A stretch of DNA of 64,000 nt, from NCBI RefSeq assembly GCF_015712065.1, contig NZ_JACFYZ010000007.1, forward strand, positions 62,001 through 126,000, written 5' to 3'. Position numbers and translations under genes: made by a program. Position 1 is the first letter of the stretch; the number at the start of each line of letters is the position of its first letter. Shown one piece after another: positions 31,472-40,401 of this stretch. A model generated the notes under the pieces. The model saw only the letters and a program-made list of their open reading frames with translations, had not been told where the DNA came from and searched no databases. The DNA is from Ectopseudomonas chengduensis (GTDB lineage Bacteria; Pseudomonadota; Gammaproteobacteria; Pseudomonadales; Pseudomonadaceae).

Positions 31472-32317
31472 TTACCGCGAAGCGCGGCGGGTCATGAAGG
31501 CCAGGCGCTCGAGCAGCTGCACATCCTGCTCGTTCTTCACCAGAGCACCGGCCAGCGGCGGGATGGCCTTGGTCGGGTCGCGTTCGCGCAGCACGGCTTC
31601 ACCGATATTGTCGGCCATCAGCAGCTTGAGCCAGTCCACCAGTTCGCTGGTCGAGGGCTTCTTCTTCAGGCCTGGCACCTTGCGCACGTCGAAGAACACG
31701 TCCAGCGCCTCGGCCACCAGCTCGCCGCTGATGTTGGGGTAGTGCACGTCGACGATCTTCTTCAGGGTGTCGCGATCCGGGAAGGCGATGTAGTGGAAGA
31801 AGCAGCGGCGCAGGAAGGCGTCCGGCAGCTCTTTCTCGTTGTTCGAGGTGATGATGATGATCGGGCGCTGCTTGGCCTTGATCGTTTCGTTGGTCTCGTA
31901 AACGTAGAACTCCATCTTGTCGAGTTCCTGCAACAGGTCGTTGGGGAACTCGATGTCGGCCTTGTCGATTTCGTCGATCAGCAGGATCACGCGCTCGTCG
32001 GACTCGAACGCCTCCCACAGCTTGCCTTTCTTAATGTAGTTGCGAACGTCGTGAACCTTGTCGGAATCGAGCTGCGAATCGCGCAAGCGGCTGACCGCAT
32101 CGTATTCATACAGGCCCTGATGCGCCTTGGTGGTGGATTTGATGTGCCAGGTGATCAACTTGGCGCCGAATGCGTCGGCCAGTTGCTCGGCGAGCATGGT
32201 CTTGCCGGTGCCCGGCTCACCCTTGACCAACAGCGGGCGTTGCAGGGTGATGGCGGCGTTGACCGCGAGCTTGAGGTCGTCGGTGGCGACGTAGGACTGG
32301 GTGCCTTCGAACTTCAT
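31472..32317 (-). CDS. MoxR-type AAA+ ATPase
   Basis: This 281-residue protein is a single AAA+ module. Walker A GEPGTGKTMLAEQLA lies near residues 36-50, Walker B VILLIDEIDKAD near 108-119, and sensor 1 IIIITSNNEKELPDAFLRRC near 150-170 with an arginine-finger pair. It is a typical MoxR/CoxD-like protein. With the downstream VWA protein it would remodel or activate a target complex in an ATP-dependent way. No target is identifiable nearby. GGATTTTCC before the start gives a weak ribosome site on the minus strand. Confidence 0.92.
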   Translation of the reverse strand: MKFEGTQSYVATDDLKLAVNAAITLQRPLLVKGEPGTGKTMLAEQLADAFGAKLITWHIKSTTKAHQGLYEYDAVSRLRDSQLDSDKVHDVRNYIKKGKLWEAFESDERVILLIDEIDKADIEFPNDLLQELDKMEFYVYETNETIKAKQRPIIIITSNNEKELPDAFLRRCFFHYIAFPDRDTLKKIVDVHYPNISGELVAEALDVFFDVRKVPGLKKKPSTSELVDWLKLLMADNIGEAVLRERDPTKAIPPLAGALVKNEQDVQLLERLAFMTRRASR

Positions 32318-32461
32318 CGGAAAATCCTCGAAACGGTAACGCGCGGGCCGGCCCGCAGCAGAAATTCAGAGCGCGACTATAACGCGCCGCTCCGGTGGCT
32401 GTGAACGCAGACGCAGTATTCAGTCACTGAATGGGCGGTCACCGCTGCTTGCGACTACAGC

Positions 32462-33544
32462 TCAGCTGCCGTCCTGCTGAGGTGGCGGGCGTTCGTAGCG
32501 GGGCGTGAAGGCCTCGACGAAACCATTGCGCAGGATGGCGATAAAGGCCTGGAAGGCGCTGGTCTGCTGGTCGTGCACGCTACCGCTGAGTTCGACACGG
32601 GTGGCGAACTGGTCGCGGCGCTGGTTCTTCAGCAGTGTCTCGCTGCCGCCGACGATGGCCTCCCAGAGCGAGCGCAGCACGCCTTTATCTTCATCTTCGA
32701 CGTCCTGCTCCCAGTCGAACACCTCGACATCACGCAGCAGGGGTTTGATGTAGCCGTTGAGCTGGGCGTTATTGGCTTGCGCTTCGATGACCAAGTCACC
32801 GTCGCCGCGCTTGAAGTCGAAGCGGCCGTAGGCCCGGGCAAAGTCGTTGAAGCGCGTCAGGTCGATGTCCTTCGCGCGCAGGCGCAGCTCGAAATCTTCG
32901 AACTGCTCGAATGGATCGAAGGTTGCCTCGGCCTCCAGTGGCGCGTGCTCCAGCAACAGCGCGCGACCTTCGAAGTGCGCGACCCGGTCGCCCGGTTCGT
33001 CACCGACATTGGTGAGGTTGTATAGGCTGGCGTTGACCTGGTCTGCGCTCAGTTCCACCTTGGGATCGGTGGTGAAGTTGTGAAAGCTGATGCGGCCGTC
33101 TATTACCCGCAGCTCGTTGAGCGTGATCGGTAGCAGCTTGTTCAGCTGGTCGCGCCAGTCAGTGCCGGCACCGGTCTGGGTGGCCTGGTCATTTTCGCCG
33201 CCATCGACGAAGTTCAACTGCGGTCGTTCGAAGTACACCTCGGCCACCACCGCGTGCTCGCGCCATAGCGCCGGCCAGCTCACCGAAAGGTCGGTCAATG
33301 GGGCATCGAGCAGCGGTACCGGCACATCGCCCGTCACCTTGACGATGGTCAGCTCGTTGATGCGGTAGGCGCCGCGCCACCAGGCCAGGTCGATATCAGC
33401 GATATGCCCACGGTAGTCGCCCATCTCGGCGAGCTTGTCGTTGAGGTAGTCACGGATCAGCCAAGGCAGTGCGAGCTGCGCGGTCAGTACCAGCAGAACC
33501 AGGATGAGCAGGGCCCTGAGGGGCCAACTGTAGCGTCGTTTCAT
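32462..33544 (-). CDS. DUF748 (AsmA-like) membrane-anchored protein
   Basis: This protein of about 360 residues has an N-terminal anchor (WPLRALLILVLLVLTAQLAL, about 6-25). It continues with repeated beta-rich segments (MGDYRGHIADIDLAWWRGAY, LNELRVIDGRISFHNF) of the DUF748/AsmA-like kind found in periplasmic proteins linked to envelope maintenance or lipid transport. ATG 33544 (MKRRYSWPL) was chosen over an upstream in-frame codon at 33619 because the anchor then sits right at the N-terminus. It is divergent from cysK with a 127-base gap. Function is inferred only at family level. Confidence 0.85.
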   Translation of the reverse strand: MKRRYSWPLRALLILVLLVLTAQLALPWLIRDYLNDKLAEMGDYRGHIADIDLAWWRGAYRINELTIVKVTGDVPVPLLDAPLTDLSVSWPALWREHAVVAEVYFERPQLNFVDGGENDQATQTGAGTDWRDQLNKLLPITLNELRVIDGRISFHNFTTDPKVELSADQVNASLYNLTNVGDEPGDRVAHFEGRALLLEHAPLEAEATFDPFEQFEDFELRLRAKDIDLTRFNDFARAYGRFDFKRGDGDLVIEAQANNAQLNGYIKPLLRDVEVFDWEQDVEDEDKGVLRSLWEAIVGGSETLLKNQRRDQFATRVELSGSVHDQQTSAFQAFIAILRNGFVEAFTPRYERPPPQQDGS

Positions 33545-33671
33545 GGCGGCGTCTGTCGGAGCAGTTATCTTCGATGGACTACGTTCACGCCGATCTGTTC
33601 GGCTGGACTGCTTTCGCACCTGGGCATAGGCTGGTGCTCTTATTCATCGTCCATCTGCTTAGGAAGGAATC

Positions 33672-34643
33672 ATGAGCCGCATTTTCGCTGACAACTCCCA
33701 GGCCATCGGTAACACGCCGCTGGTGATGATCAATCGCCTGGGGCCGAAAGGCGTGACCATCCTCGCCAAGATCGAGGGCCGCAACCCGGCCTATTCGGTC
33801 AAGTGCCGCATCGGCGCCAGCATGATCTGGGACGCCGAGGAGCGCGGTGTGCTCAAACCGGGCATGACCATTGTTGAGCCGACCTCGGGCAATACCGGCA
33901 TCGGCCTGGCCTTCGTCGCCGCTGCGCGCGGTTATAAGCTGGTGCTGACCATGCCGGCCTCGATGAGTCTGGAGCGACGCAAGGTGCTCAAGGCTCTGGG
34001 CGCCGAGCTGGTGCTGACCGAGCCGGCCAAGGGCATGAAGGGCGCGATCGAGAAGGCCAACGAGCTGGTGGCCGCCAATCCTGACTACTATCTGCCGCAG
34101 CAGTTCGAGAACCCGGCCAATCCGGCCATCCACGAAAAGACCACCGGCCCGGAAATCTGGCGCGACACCGAAGGCGCCATTGATGTGCTGGTCTCCGGCG
34201 TCGGCACCGGCGGCACCATCACCGGCGTTTCGCGTTACATCAAGCAGACCCAGGGCAAGCCGATCCTGTCGGTGGCGGTGGAGCCGGTAGGTTCGCCGGT
34301 GATCAGCCAGACCCTGGCTGGTGACGAGGTCAAGCCGGCTCCGCACAAGATCCAGGGGATCGGTGCCGGTTTCGTGCCGAAGAACCTCGATCTGGCGATG
34401 GTCGATCAGGTCGAGCAGGTCACCGACGACGCAGCCAAGGCCATGGCCCTGCGCCTGATGCGCGAGGAAGGCATTCTCTGCGGGATTTCCTGTGGCGCGG
34501 CGATGGCGGTGGCGGTGCGTCTCGCCGAGAAGCCGGAGATGCAGGGCAAGACCATGGTGGTGATCCTGCCGGACTCGGGCGAGCGCTATCTGTCGAGCAT
34601 GCTGTTCAGCGATATGTTCACCGAACAGGAATTGCAGCAGTAA
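33672..34643 (+). CDS. cysK: cysteine synthase A (O-acetylserine sulfhydrylase)
   Basis: This 323-residue enzyme has the same length as E. coli CysK and matches it closely along the whole chain. It makes L-cysteine from O-acetylserine and sulfide with pyridoxal phosphate in the cytosol. The PLP lysine is in [12 protein letters not shown] (near residue 43). The substrate loop [12 protein letters not shown], the phosphate-binding [16 protein letters not shown] and the C-terminal [11 protein letters not shown] are intact. It ends FTEQELQQ, nearly as CysK of enterobacteria. Length and motifs favour CysK over CysM. AAGGAA lies just before ATG 33672. The 333 bases downstream are filled with REP elements. 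Confidence 0.95.
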   Translation: MSRIFADNSQAIGNTPLVMINRLGPKGVTILAKIEGRNPAYSVKCRIGASMIWDAEERGVLKPGMTIVEPTSGNTGIGLAFVAAARGYKLVLTMPASMSLERRKVLKALGAELVLTEPAKGMKGAIEKANELVAANPDYYLPQQFENPANPAIHEKTTGPEIWRDTEGAIDVLVSGVGTGGTITGVSRYIKQTQGKPILSVAVEPVGSPVISQTLAGDEVKPAPHKIQGIGAGFVPKNLDLAMVDQVEQVTDDAAKAMALRLMREEGILCGISCGAAMAVAVRLAEKPEMQGKTMVVILPDSGERYLSSMLFSDMFTEQELQQ

Positions 34644-34710
34644 AGCAGCTGCAGGCGTGGGGTGGATCAATGAAGCGCGATCCACCTACGCTTGGCCTGA
34701 CCGCCAGCCC

Positions 34711-34770
34711 GTAGCCCGGATGCAATCCGGGGAGTCACGCCGCCTGCGCCCCGGATTTCATCCGGGCTAC
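34711..34770. repeat. paired inverted REP element
   Basis: The left arm (34711-34732) and right arm (34749-34770) are inverted copies of TAGCCCGGATGCAATCCGG. The right arm has the variant core ATTTCAT in place of ATTGCAT. Confidence 0.88.
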
Positions 34771-34789
34771 TTTCTAAATGGCTACTTTC

Positions 34790-34862
34790 GTAGGAGCCCC
34801 GCCCCGGGGCGAAGCTTTTCAATTTCGCGCTGCCCAGATTCGCGGCGGGGCGCCGCTCCTAC
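34790..34862. repeat. inverted repeat, GTAGGAGC family
   Basis: Arms of 24 bases begin GTAGGAGC (34790-34813) and end GCTCCTAC (34839-34862), with several mismatches inside and a 25-base loop. This is a different element family from the TAGCCCGGAT REPs around it. Confidence 0.7.
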
Positions 34863-34921
34863 AGGTTCGTGGTCCCGCAAGCCCCCTAGGCTTTCGCCAC
34901 GCCTGGCCTGACTACCAGTCT

Positions 34922-34980
34922 GTAGCCCGGATGCAATCCGGGACTTTCATCACCGGTCTCCCGGATTTCATCCGGGCTAC
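34922..34980. repeat. paired REP element overlapping the EamA stop codon
   Basis: Arms at 34922-34942 and 34960-34980 form an inverted REP pair. The right arm, read on the minus strand, begins GTAGCCC, and its TAG at 34979-34977 is the stop codon of the EamA transporter gene. Confidence 0.85.
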
Positions 34981-35867
34981 GTTTTGGTCACGTTCGGCCG
35001 CACCACCAGCCACAGGGCCAATGCGATCAGTACGCCGCCTGGCAGATAGTCCCAACTGAGCGGTTCGCCCAGCAGCAGGGCGCCCCAGAGGACGCCGAAC
35101 GGCGGGATCAGGAAGGTGGTGGTGCTGGCTTTGATCGGTCCGATATCAGCCAGCAAACGGAAATACAGCACGTAGGCGAACGCCGTGCAGACCAGACCAA
35201 GGCCGGCCAGCGACAGCCATACCTCGATGCCACCCCAGCTCTGTGGCGGTTGCAGCGCCAGGCTGCCGCCGAACAACGGCAGCAGGAACAGGCTGGCTCC
35301 GACCAGGCTGGCGAAGGCGGTCAGGCGATTGTCCAGGCCGCCCTGTTGGCCGATCCAGCGTCGAGTAAGGAAACCAGCGAAGCCGTAGCAGGTGGTGGCC
35401 ACCAGGCAGGCGCCGGCGCCCAACAACAGGTCGAGATCGAAGGCAACCGGGCCGGTGCGGGTCAGCACCGCTACGCCGAGCAGGCCGAGAAACACGCCCG
35501 CCGCCTTGCTCGGGGTGATGCCCTCATGGAAGAACAGTGCGCCGATCAGCACACCCATCAGCGGGGTGGTGGCGTTGAAGATCGCCGAGTAACCGGCCGG
35601 CAGGATCAATGCCGCCAGGCAATACATGGCCGAAGGCAGTCCGGCGTTGATCACGCCCAGCCCCAGGCAGATGCGCAGTTTGCCGCGAAAGTCCCAGTCA
35701 CTGCGCAGCAGCAGGAGCAGCGCCAGCAGCCCCAACGCGCCGAAGCTGGCGCGAAAGAACGCGGTCGGCATGCTGCCCAGCACTGGTGCGGCAACGCGCA
35801 TGAACAGGAAGCTGGCGCCCCAGATGGCGGCGAGCAGCAGCAGACGAAGCAGATCGGCGGTACGCAA
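34977..35867 (-). CDS. EamA/DMT family transporter
   Basis: This protein of about 296 residues has ten predicted membrane helices in two EamA halves, the standard layout of drug/metabolite exporters. The first helix reads LLRLLLLAAIWGASFLFMRV. The second half includes GFAGFLTRRWIG and ends with LGEPLSWDYLPGGVLIALAL. The substrate is unknown. The frame stays open upstream to 36083, but that extension lacks membrane or domain character. I therefore place the start at TTG 35867, just before RTADLLRLL, which gives the usual family length. The stop codon TAG lies inside a REP element. Confidence 0.85.
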   Translation of the reverse strand: MRTADLLRLLLLAAIWGASFLFMRVAAPVLGSMPTAFFRASFGALGLLALLLLLRSDWDFRGKLRICLGLGVINAGLPSAMYCLAALILPAGYSAIFNATTPLMGVLIGALFFHEGITPSKAAGVFLGLLGVAVLTRTGPVAFDLDLLLGAGACLVATTCYGFAGFLTRRWIGQQGGLDNRLTAFASLVGASLFLLPLFGGSLALQPPQSWGGIEVWLSLAGLGLVCTAFAYVLYFRLLADIGPIKASTTTFLIPPFGVLWGALLLGEPLSWDYLPGGVLIALALWLVVRPNVTKT

Positions 35868-35974
35868 GGCGAAGTATCCGGCAGGGTGGGGCGGAGAGTG
35901 TTGCCGCTGGGCGGGGTTCTGGCAATCCGCATTGCGCTTTTGAATGTTTGGGAAGGGCGCTGCTGCAGCGAGGT

Positions 35975-35996
35975 GTGGGAGGGGCTTTAGCCGCGA
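35975..35996. repeat. single arm of the GTGGGAGGGGCTTTAGCC element
   Basis: These 22 bases equal the right arm of the inverted pair at 40331-40392 (GTGGGAGGGGCTTTAGCCGC plus GA). Here it occurs alone, between the EamA gene and aceK. Confidence 0.7.
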
Positions 35997-36088
35997 CGTG
36001 AAATCGTGGAGGCTTTGGCGATTCCCGATTGCATCCAGGTCGGCGTTGTCGGCTAAGCTCGGCTGATCACTCGGATGAGGCATGCGTA

Positions 36089-37807
36089 ATGGCGCAACAA
36101 TGGCCGGCCGGCGAGATCGCTCGCCTGATCCTCGATGGCTTCGACGATTACCGTGAGCATTTTCGCCAGATCACCGATGGTGCCCGTGTACGCTTCGAGC
36201 AGGCACAGTGGCAGGAGGCGCAGCAGGCCTCGGCGGCACGGATCAACCTCTACGAAGAGAAGGTCGCAGAAACCCGCGAGCACCTGCTGCAAGGGTTCGA
36301 TGCTTCGCTGCTGGACGTCGGGCAGTGGCCGCTGGTCAAGAGCGCCTATATCGCCCTGATCGATCTGCGTTTCGACGACGAACTGGCGGAAACCTGGTTC
36401 AACTCGATCTTCTGCAGCCTGTTCAGTCATGACCAGATCAGCGATGGCTGCATGTTCATCCACACCACCCGGCCATCACTACGCAACCAGCCCAGCGCCG
36501 CCCAGACGCGCAGCTATCGGCCGGCTGGCGAGCTGCATCTGGCGCTGCAGGCGATCTTCGACGATTACCGTTTCGACGCCCCCTACGAGGATCTGTCGCG
36601 CGATCTGCAACGTCTGCAGGAGCAGCTGCGCGCCAGCCTGCCGGATTGGGTTTGCAAGGATCCTGAGTTGTGCATCGAGCTGTTTTCCTCGGTGCTGTAT
36701 CGCAACAAGGGCTCCTACCTGATCGGGCGCATCTACACCCGCGAGGAGCAGTGGCCGCTGGCGATCCCGCTGCTGCACCGCGAAGGGCAGGGTATCCAGG
36801 CCGATGCGGTGATCACCGACGAGGCGGAGGTGTCGATCATCTTCTCCTTCACCCGCAGCTATTTCATGGTGGACGTGGCCATCCCGGCCGAGTTCGTCGG
36901 CTTTCTCAAGCGCATCCTGCCGGGCAAGCACATCGCCGAGCTGTACACCTCGATCGGTTTCTACAAGCACGGCAAGTCCGAGTTCTACCGCGCCCTGATC
37001 GGCCACCTGGCCAGCACTGATGATCGCTTCATCATGGCGCCCGGCGTGCGTGGCATGGTCATGAGCGTGTTCACCCTGCCGGGCTTCAATACCGTGTTCA
37101 AGATCATCAAGGACCGTTTCGCCCACGCCAAGACGGTGGACCGCAAGACGGTGATCGAGAAGTACCGCCTGGTGAAAAGTGTCGACCGCGTAGGGCGCAT
37201 GGCCGATACCCAGGAGTTTGCCGATTTCCGTTTCCCCAAGGCCAAGTTCGAGCCCGAGTGCCTCGCCGAGCTGCTGGAGGTGGCGCCGTCCACCGTGGTG
37301 GTGGAGGGTGACACCGTGCTGGTACGACACTGCTGGACCGAGCGGCGCATGACGCCGCTCAACCTCTACCTGGAAAGTGCCAACGAGGCGCAGGTGCGCG
37401 AGGCGCTGGATGACTACGGCCTGGCCATCAAGCAACTGGCGGCGGCCAATATCTTCCCTGGTGACATGCTGCTGAAGAACTTCGGTGTCACCCGCCATGG
37501 CCGCGTGGTGTTCTACGACTATGACGAGATCTGCTTTCTCACCGAAGTGAACTTCCGGCGCATCCCGCCGCCGCGTTTCCCCGAGGACGAGATGAGTTCC
37601 GAGCCCTGGTATTCGGTGGGGCCGATGGACGTGTTCCCCGAGGAGTTTCCGCCGTTCCTGTTCGCCGATATCAAGCAGCGCAGGCTGTTCAGCCAGTTGC
37701 ATGGCAGTCTCTATGAGGCCGATTACTGGAAACAATTGCAGGAGGCGATTAGGGCGGGCAAGGTGATCGACGTGTTCCCGTATCGACGCAAGAGTCCGGT
37801 TATTTGA
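36089..37807 (+). CDS. aceK: isocitrate dehydrogenase kinase/phosphatase
   Basis: This 572-residue protein matches AceK along its length (E. coli 578). It phosphorylates and dephosphorylates isocitrate dehydrogenase and so sets the split between the TCA cycle and the glyoxylate shunt during growth on acetate or fatty acids. The nucleotide-binding segment [20 protein letters not shown] lies near residue 316. The catalytic block [20 protein letters not shown] lies near 466-485, and the family tail [17 protein letters not shown] follows. ATG 36089 ([10 protein letters not shown]) fits the family N-terminus; the frame upstream of it does not. It stands alone, not in an ace operon. Confidence 0.95.
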   Translation: MAQQWPAGEIARLILDGFDDYREHFRQITDGARVRFEQAQWQEAQQASAARINLYEEKVAETREHLLQGFDASLLDVGQWPLVKSAYIALIDLRFDDELAETWFNSIFCSLFSHDQISDGCMFIHTTRPSLRNQPSAAQTRSYRPAGELHLALQAIFDDYRFDAPYEDLSRDLQRLQEQLRASLPDWVCKDPELCIELFSSVLYRNKGSYLIGRIYTREEQWPLAIPLLHREGQGIQADAVITDEAEVSIIFSFTRSYFMVDVAIPAEFVGFLKRILPGKHIAELYTSIGFYKHGKSEFYRALIGHLASTDDRFIMAPGVRGMVMSVFTLPGFNTVFKIIKDRFAHAKTVDRKTVIEKYRLVKSVDRVGRMADTQEFADFRFPKAKFEPECLAELLEVAPSTVVVEGDTVLVRHCWTERRMTPLNLYLESANEAQVREALDDYGLAIKQLAAANIFPGDMLLKNFGVTRHGRVVFYDYDEICFLTEVNFRRIPPPRFPEDEMSSEPWYSVGPMDVFPEEFPPFLFADIKQRRLFSQLHGSLYEADYWKQLQEAIRAGKVIDVFPYRRKSPVI

Positions 37808-37894
37808 CGGGGGCTGGTTGAAATCCGTTTGGCCCGGCCTAATCTTATAGGTGAGCCGCTGGCTCTTCCCTTTACTTGGCAGGAGGTCGTACCC

Positions 37895-38023
37895 ATGCTC
37901 GCCAAGCTGCAAGAACAACTGCAAGCCCTGCTGCAGGCCCTTGGCCTTGCCCCGCAACCTCAGCCGATTCGCATCAGTGAAGCCGAGCAGCAACGTCTGC
38001 GCCGCGAGCGTCAACGTCGCTGA
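37895..38023 (+). CDS. small 42-residue protein of unknown function
   Basis: This very short gene has a strong ribosome site (AGGAGG at about 37880) before ATG 37895, which supports it as real. The product is a helix of MLAKLQEQLQALLQALGLAP type followed by a basic, Glu/Arg-rich end (EAEQQRLRRERQRR). It has no membrane segment and no cysteine. It lies 87 bases after aceK and is convergent with the MBL hydrolase gene, ending 6 bases from it. I do not recognise the family and propose no function. Confidence 0.6.
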   Translation: MLAKLQEQLQALLQALGLAPQPQPIRISEAEQQRLRRERQRR

Positions 38024-38029
38024 AACTCG

Positions 38030-38761
38030 TCAGTTGAGCCGATGGGCGTCGAACCAGGCGTCTATCAGCTCGCGCATCCGCTCTCCCGAGAAACTCGCGA
38101 AATGTCCACCATGCACGGTGCGTACGGGCAGCTCGCGCAGGCGCGCAAGGCTGCGCGCGTAATCTTCCAGGTTCGAGTGGTAGGTATCTTCGATCAGCGG
38201 GCCATCGTAGAGGATGTCGCCGGAGAACAGCGTGTGCGTCTGCGCTTCCCACAGACTGATGCCGCCCGGTGAATGTCCGGGCGTGTGCAGCACCTGCAAT
38301 ACCCGATTACCCAGATCCAGTACGTCACCATCCTCGATCAGGCGTGTGGCAGGCGCTGCCCGCACGCGGTATTCGGCGTAGCACAGCGGGCAATCCGGGT
38401 GCGCCTCGAACATGTCGTCGCCGACGAAGTCGGTGGCCAGGGTATTGGCGCCGTCCGGTGCGGCGAGGATATCGGCCTCGGCCGGATGTACCAGGCGCTC
38501 ATCGAATTCGTGATGTCCGGCGATATGGTCGAAGTGGCAGTGGCTGGCCACCGCCAGTAGCGGCCTGTCGGTCAGCCACGGCAGTTGCTCGCGCAGGCTG
38601 ACCAGGCCGGAGCCGGAGTCGATCAGTACGTCATGCTCGCGACCCTGCACATGCCACATGTTGCAGCGATAGAAGGGGCGTACGTAGGGCTCGTGGATCA
38701 GGCAGATGCCATCGTGGCGGTGCTCCACCTCGAACCAGCGGTCACGGCTGACAATTTTCAT
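38030..38761 (-). CDS. MBL-fold metallo-hydrolase
   Basis: This 243-residue metallo-beta-lactamase-fold protein has the zinc motif HCHFDHIAGHHEF near residues 74-86. Further ligands are in HTPGHSPGGISLWE near 160 and VHGGHFASF near 216. The size and the glyoxalase-II-like order of motifs suggest a small thioester or lactone hydrolase, but the substrate cannot be read from sequence. It is followed on the plus strand by the inverted repeat at 38803-38863, which separates it from the NCS1 permease gene. Confidence 0.9.
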   Translation of the reverse strand: MKIVSRDRWFEVEHRHDGICLIHEPYVRPFYRCNMWHVQGREHDVLIDSGSGLVSLREQLPWLTDRPLLAVASHCHFDHIAGHHEFDERLVHPAEADILAAPDGANTLATDFVGDDMFEAHPDCPLCYAEYRVRAAPATRLIEDGDVLDLGNRVLQVLHTPGHSPGGISLWEAQTHTLFSGDILYDGPLIEDTYHSNLEDYARSLARLRELPVRTVHGGHFASFSGERMRELIDAWFDAHRLN

Positions 38762-38802
38762 GGTGGTTCCTCAAACCGGGTTCGCACCCTGCGGTGGCCT
38801 CG

Positions 38803-38863
38803 GTGGCGGGTTGCACCCGCCCTACGGGGCGTCGTTTCCGGTAGGGCGGGTGCAACCCGCCAC
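38803..38863. repeat. inverted repeat, GTGGCGGGTTGCACCC family
   Basis: Two perfect 23-base arms (38803-38825 and 38841-38863) flank a 15-base loop. The arm begins GTGGCGGGTTGCACCCGCCC. This is a separate family from the REPs, lying between the MBL and permease genes. Confidence 0.85.
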
Positions 38864-38876
38864 GTTCGCTATCACG

Positions 38877-40217
38877 CTACGCCAGCTGCGCCCGCGGCAC
38901 CAGCACCCAGCGCCGTAGCACGGCGTAGCTGGCAGCGGTGATCAGGAACACCGGCAGCGAAGCGCCCCAGGCCAGCGGCGAGACCCAGCCCCAGTAGTAG
39001 GCCAGCGCCGCGCCCAGGCCGTAGGCGACGAAGGCGGCCGGGTTGAAGCCGTTCAGGTAGCGGTAGCGACCGCCGTCTTCGCTGAGCAGCTCATCCACCG
39101 CGTAGTCGCCCTTGTGGATCAGGAAGTAGTCGGCGATCAGCACCGCAAAGGCCGGGATGAACACGCTGCCGATCACCAGCAAAAAGCTCTGGAAGTTGTC
39201 GAGGATGCCGGGGATCTGCGAGCCGAGGATCGACAGCACGCCGATGGCCAGCGCCGGCTTCCAGAACGGGGTTTTCGGGCTGATGTTGAGGTACGACAGC
39301 GAGGCGCTGTAGACGCACATGACGTTGGTGGTCATCACCGAGAGGAACACCACGATGGCCGCCGGCAGGCCGAAGCCGAAACCGGCCAGCAATACCGCTG
39401 GATCGTAGGTCTGCTCCATACCGGTCAATACCGAGAAGCCCGACACCGTAGCGCCCAGGCCCATGGCCAGTAGGGTGGCCGCGACATAGCCGACCCAGGT
39501 GCCGACCCCCGCCACGCCCTGGCTGCGGCAGTTGCGGTTGTAGTCAGCGGCCAGCGGAATCCAGGAGAACGCGGTGGCGATGACGATATCGAAGGCGATA
39601 CCGGGGGTGATCTCGTTGCGCGGTTCGGTGGGCATAGACAACAGATTGGCGAACTCGAATTTCTGCCCCATCACGTAGAACACCGCGCCGGCCAGCAGGA
39701 GCATGCCGATGGCAGCCCAGCGCTCGACCCGCTCGATGCCCAGGTGACCGCGCAGGGCGATCAGCAGCACCAGGGTCTCGCAGAGGATGGTGAACAGCGG
39801 CAGGTTGGAGTAACCGGTCAGGTGCTCCACCGCATAGTTCAGGCTCATGCCGGCCAGCAGTGCCTGGATCCAGCTCCAGGCCAGCAGGGTCAGCAGGTTG
39901 ACCAGCGACGGCAGCTTGGCGCCGTGTACGCCGTAGCTGCCGCGCGCCAGCACCATGGTGGTCAGGCCCGAGCGTTGGCCCATCAGGCCGACCAGCACCA
40001 GCGGCAGGATGCCGATACCGGAGCCGATCAGGACGATGAGCATGGCCTGGGTGAATTTCAGATCCGGCACCAGCAGCATGCCGGTGAGGATGGTGGTGAC
40101 CACCACGTTGGCGCCCAGCCACAGGGCGATGGTGCCACCGAGACCGAGGCTGCGATGCGCCTTGTCGGTTGGGGCCAGACCGTCCTGGCCGAAGTGCTGG
40201 CTTATATTCTTGAACAT
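38877..40217 (-). CDS. NCS1-family permease (cytosine/purine or related)
   Basis: This 446-residue protein has about twelve membrane helices and NCS1-like motifs: SLGLGGTIALWLGANVVVTT at residues 24-43, GSYGVHGAKLPSLVNL near 93 and FSWIPLAADYNRNCR near 220. The family carries nucleobases, hydantoins, thiamine and similar compounds across the inner membrane with protons or sodium. In P. aeruginosa a transporter of unassigned substrate lies in the guanidinobutyrase (gbuA) neighbourhood. Here it is the last gene of the run containing gbuA, so a guanidino compound or a product of its breakdown is a possible substrate. GGGGAG lies 8 bases before the start on the minus strand. Confidence 0.88.
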   Translation of the reverse strand: MFKNISQHFGQDGLAPTDKAHRSLGLGGTIALWLGANVVVTTILTGMLLVPDLKFTQAMLIVLIGSGIGILPLVLVGLMGQRSGLTTMVLARGSYGVHGAKLPSLVNLLTLLAWSWIQALLAGMSLNYAVEHLTGYSNLPLFTILCETLVLLIALRGHLGIERVERWAAIGMLLLAGAVFYVMGQKFEFANLLSMPTEPRNEITPGIAFDIVIATAFSWIPLAADYNRNCRSQGVAGVGTWVGYVAATLLAMGLGATVSGFSVLTGMEQTYDPAVLLAGFGFGLPAAIVVFLSVMTTNVMCVYSASLSYLNISPKTPFWKPALAIGVLSILGSQIPGILDNFQSFLLVIGSVFIPAFAVLIADYFLIHKGDYAVDELLSEDGGRYRYLNGFNPAAFVAYGLGAALAYYWGWVSPLAWGASLPVFLITAASYAVLRRWVLVPRAQLA

Positions 40218-40295
40218 GGAACGACTCCCCGATGCTTGATTATTGGTATTGGTGGGCGGCAGTCAGTGGTACAGCTGAATCTTGTGGTTATGCCC

Positions 40296-40317
40296 GTCGC
40301 CCGGATGTAATCCGGGG
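40296..40317. repeat. single degenerate REP
   Basis: One copy resembling the TAGCCCGGAT element (GTCGCCCGGATGTAATCCGG, 40296-40315, plus GG) lies upstream of the NCS1 gene. Confidence 0.65.
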
Positions 40318-40330
40318 AGTACGGGGGATG

Positions 40331-40392
40331 TCGCGGCTAAAGCCCCTCCCACAGGTGCACCTCGATTTCCGTGGGAGGGGCTTTAGCCGCGA
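40331..40392. repeat. inverted repeat, TCGCGGCTAAAGCCCC family
   Basis: Perfect 22-base arms (40331-40352 and 40371-40392) surround an 18-base loop. The right arm is the same sequence as the single copy at 35975-35996. It lies between the decarboxylase stop codon and the NCS1 gene and could end or weaken transcription into the latter. Confidence 0.85.
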
Positions 40393-40401
40393 TCAATGTC
40401 G

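Larger units (their letters stand above)
34644..34976. other. REP-rich intergenic region after cysK
   Basis: This 333-base stretch between cysK and the convergent EamA gene carries no gene. It holds two REP pairs of the TAGCCCGGAT family and, between them, one larger inverted element of another family, so three palindromic elements occur in about 270 bases. Confidence 0.8.

Noticed and set aside
35868..36083. N-terminal extension of the EamA transporter
   Set aside because: The extra residues lack helices and would crowd the aceK promoter; TTG 35867 gives the normal family length.
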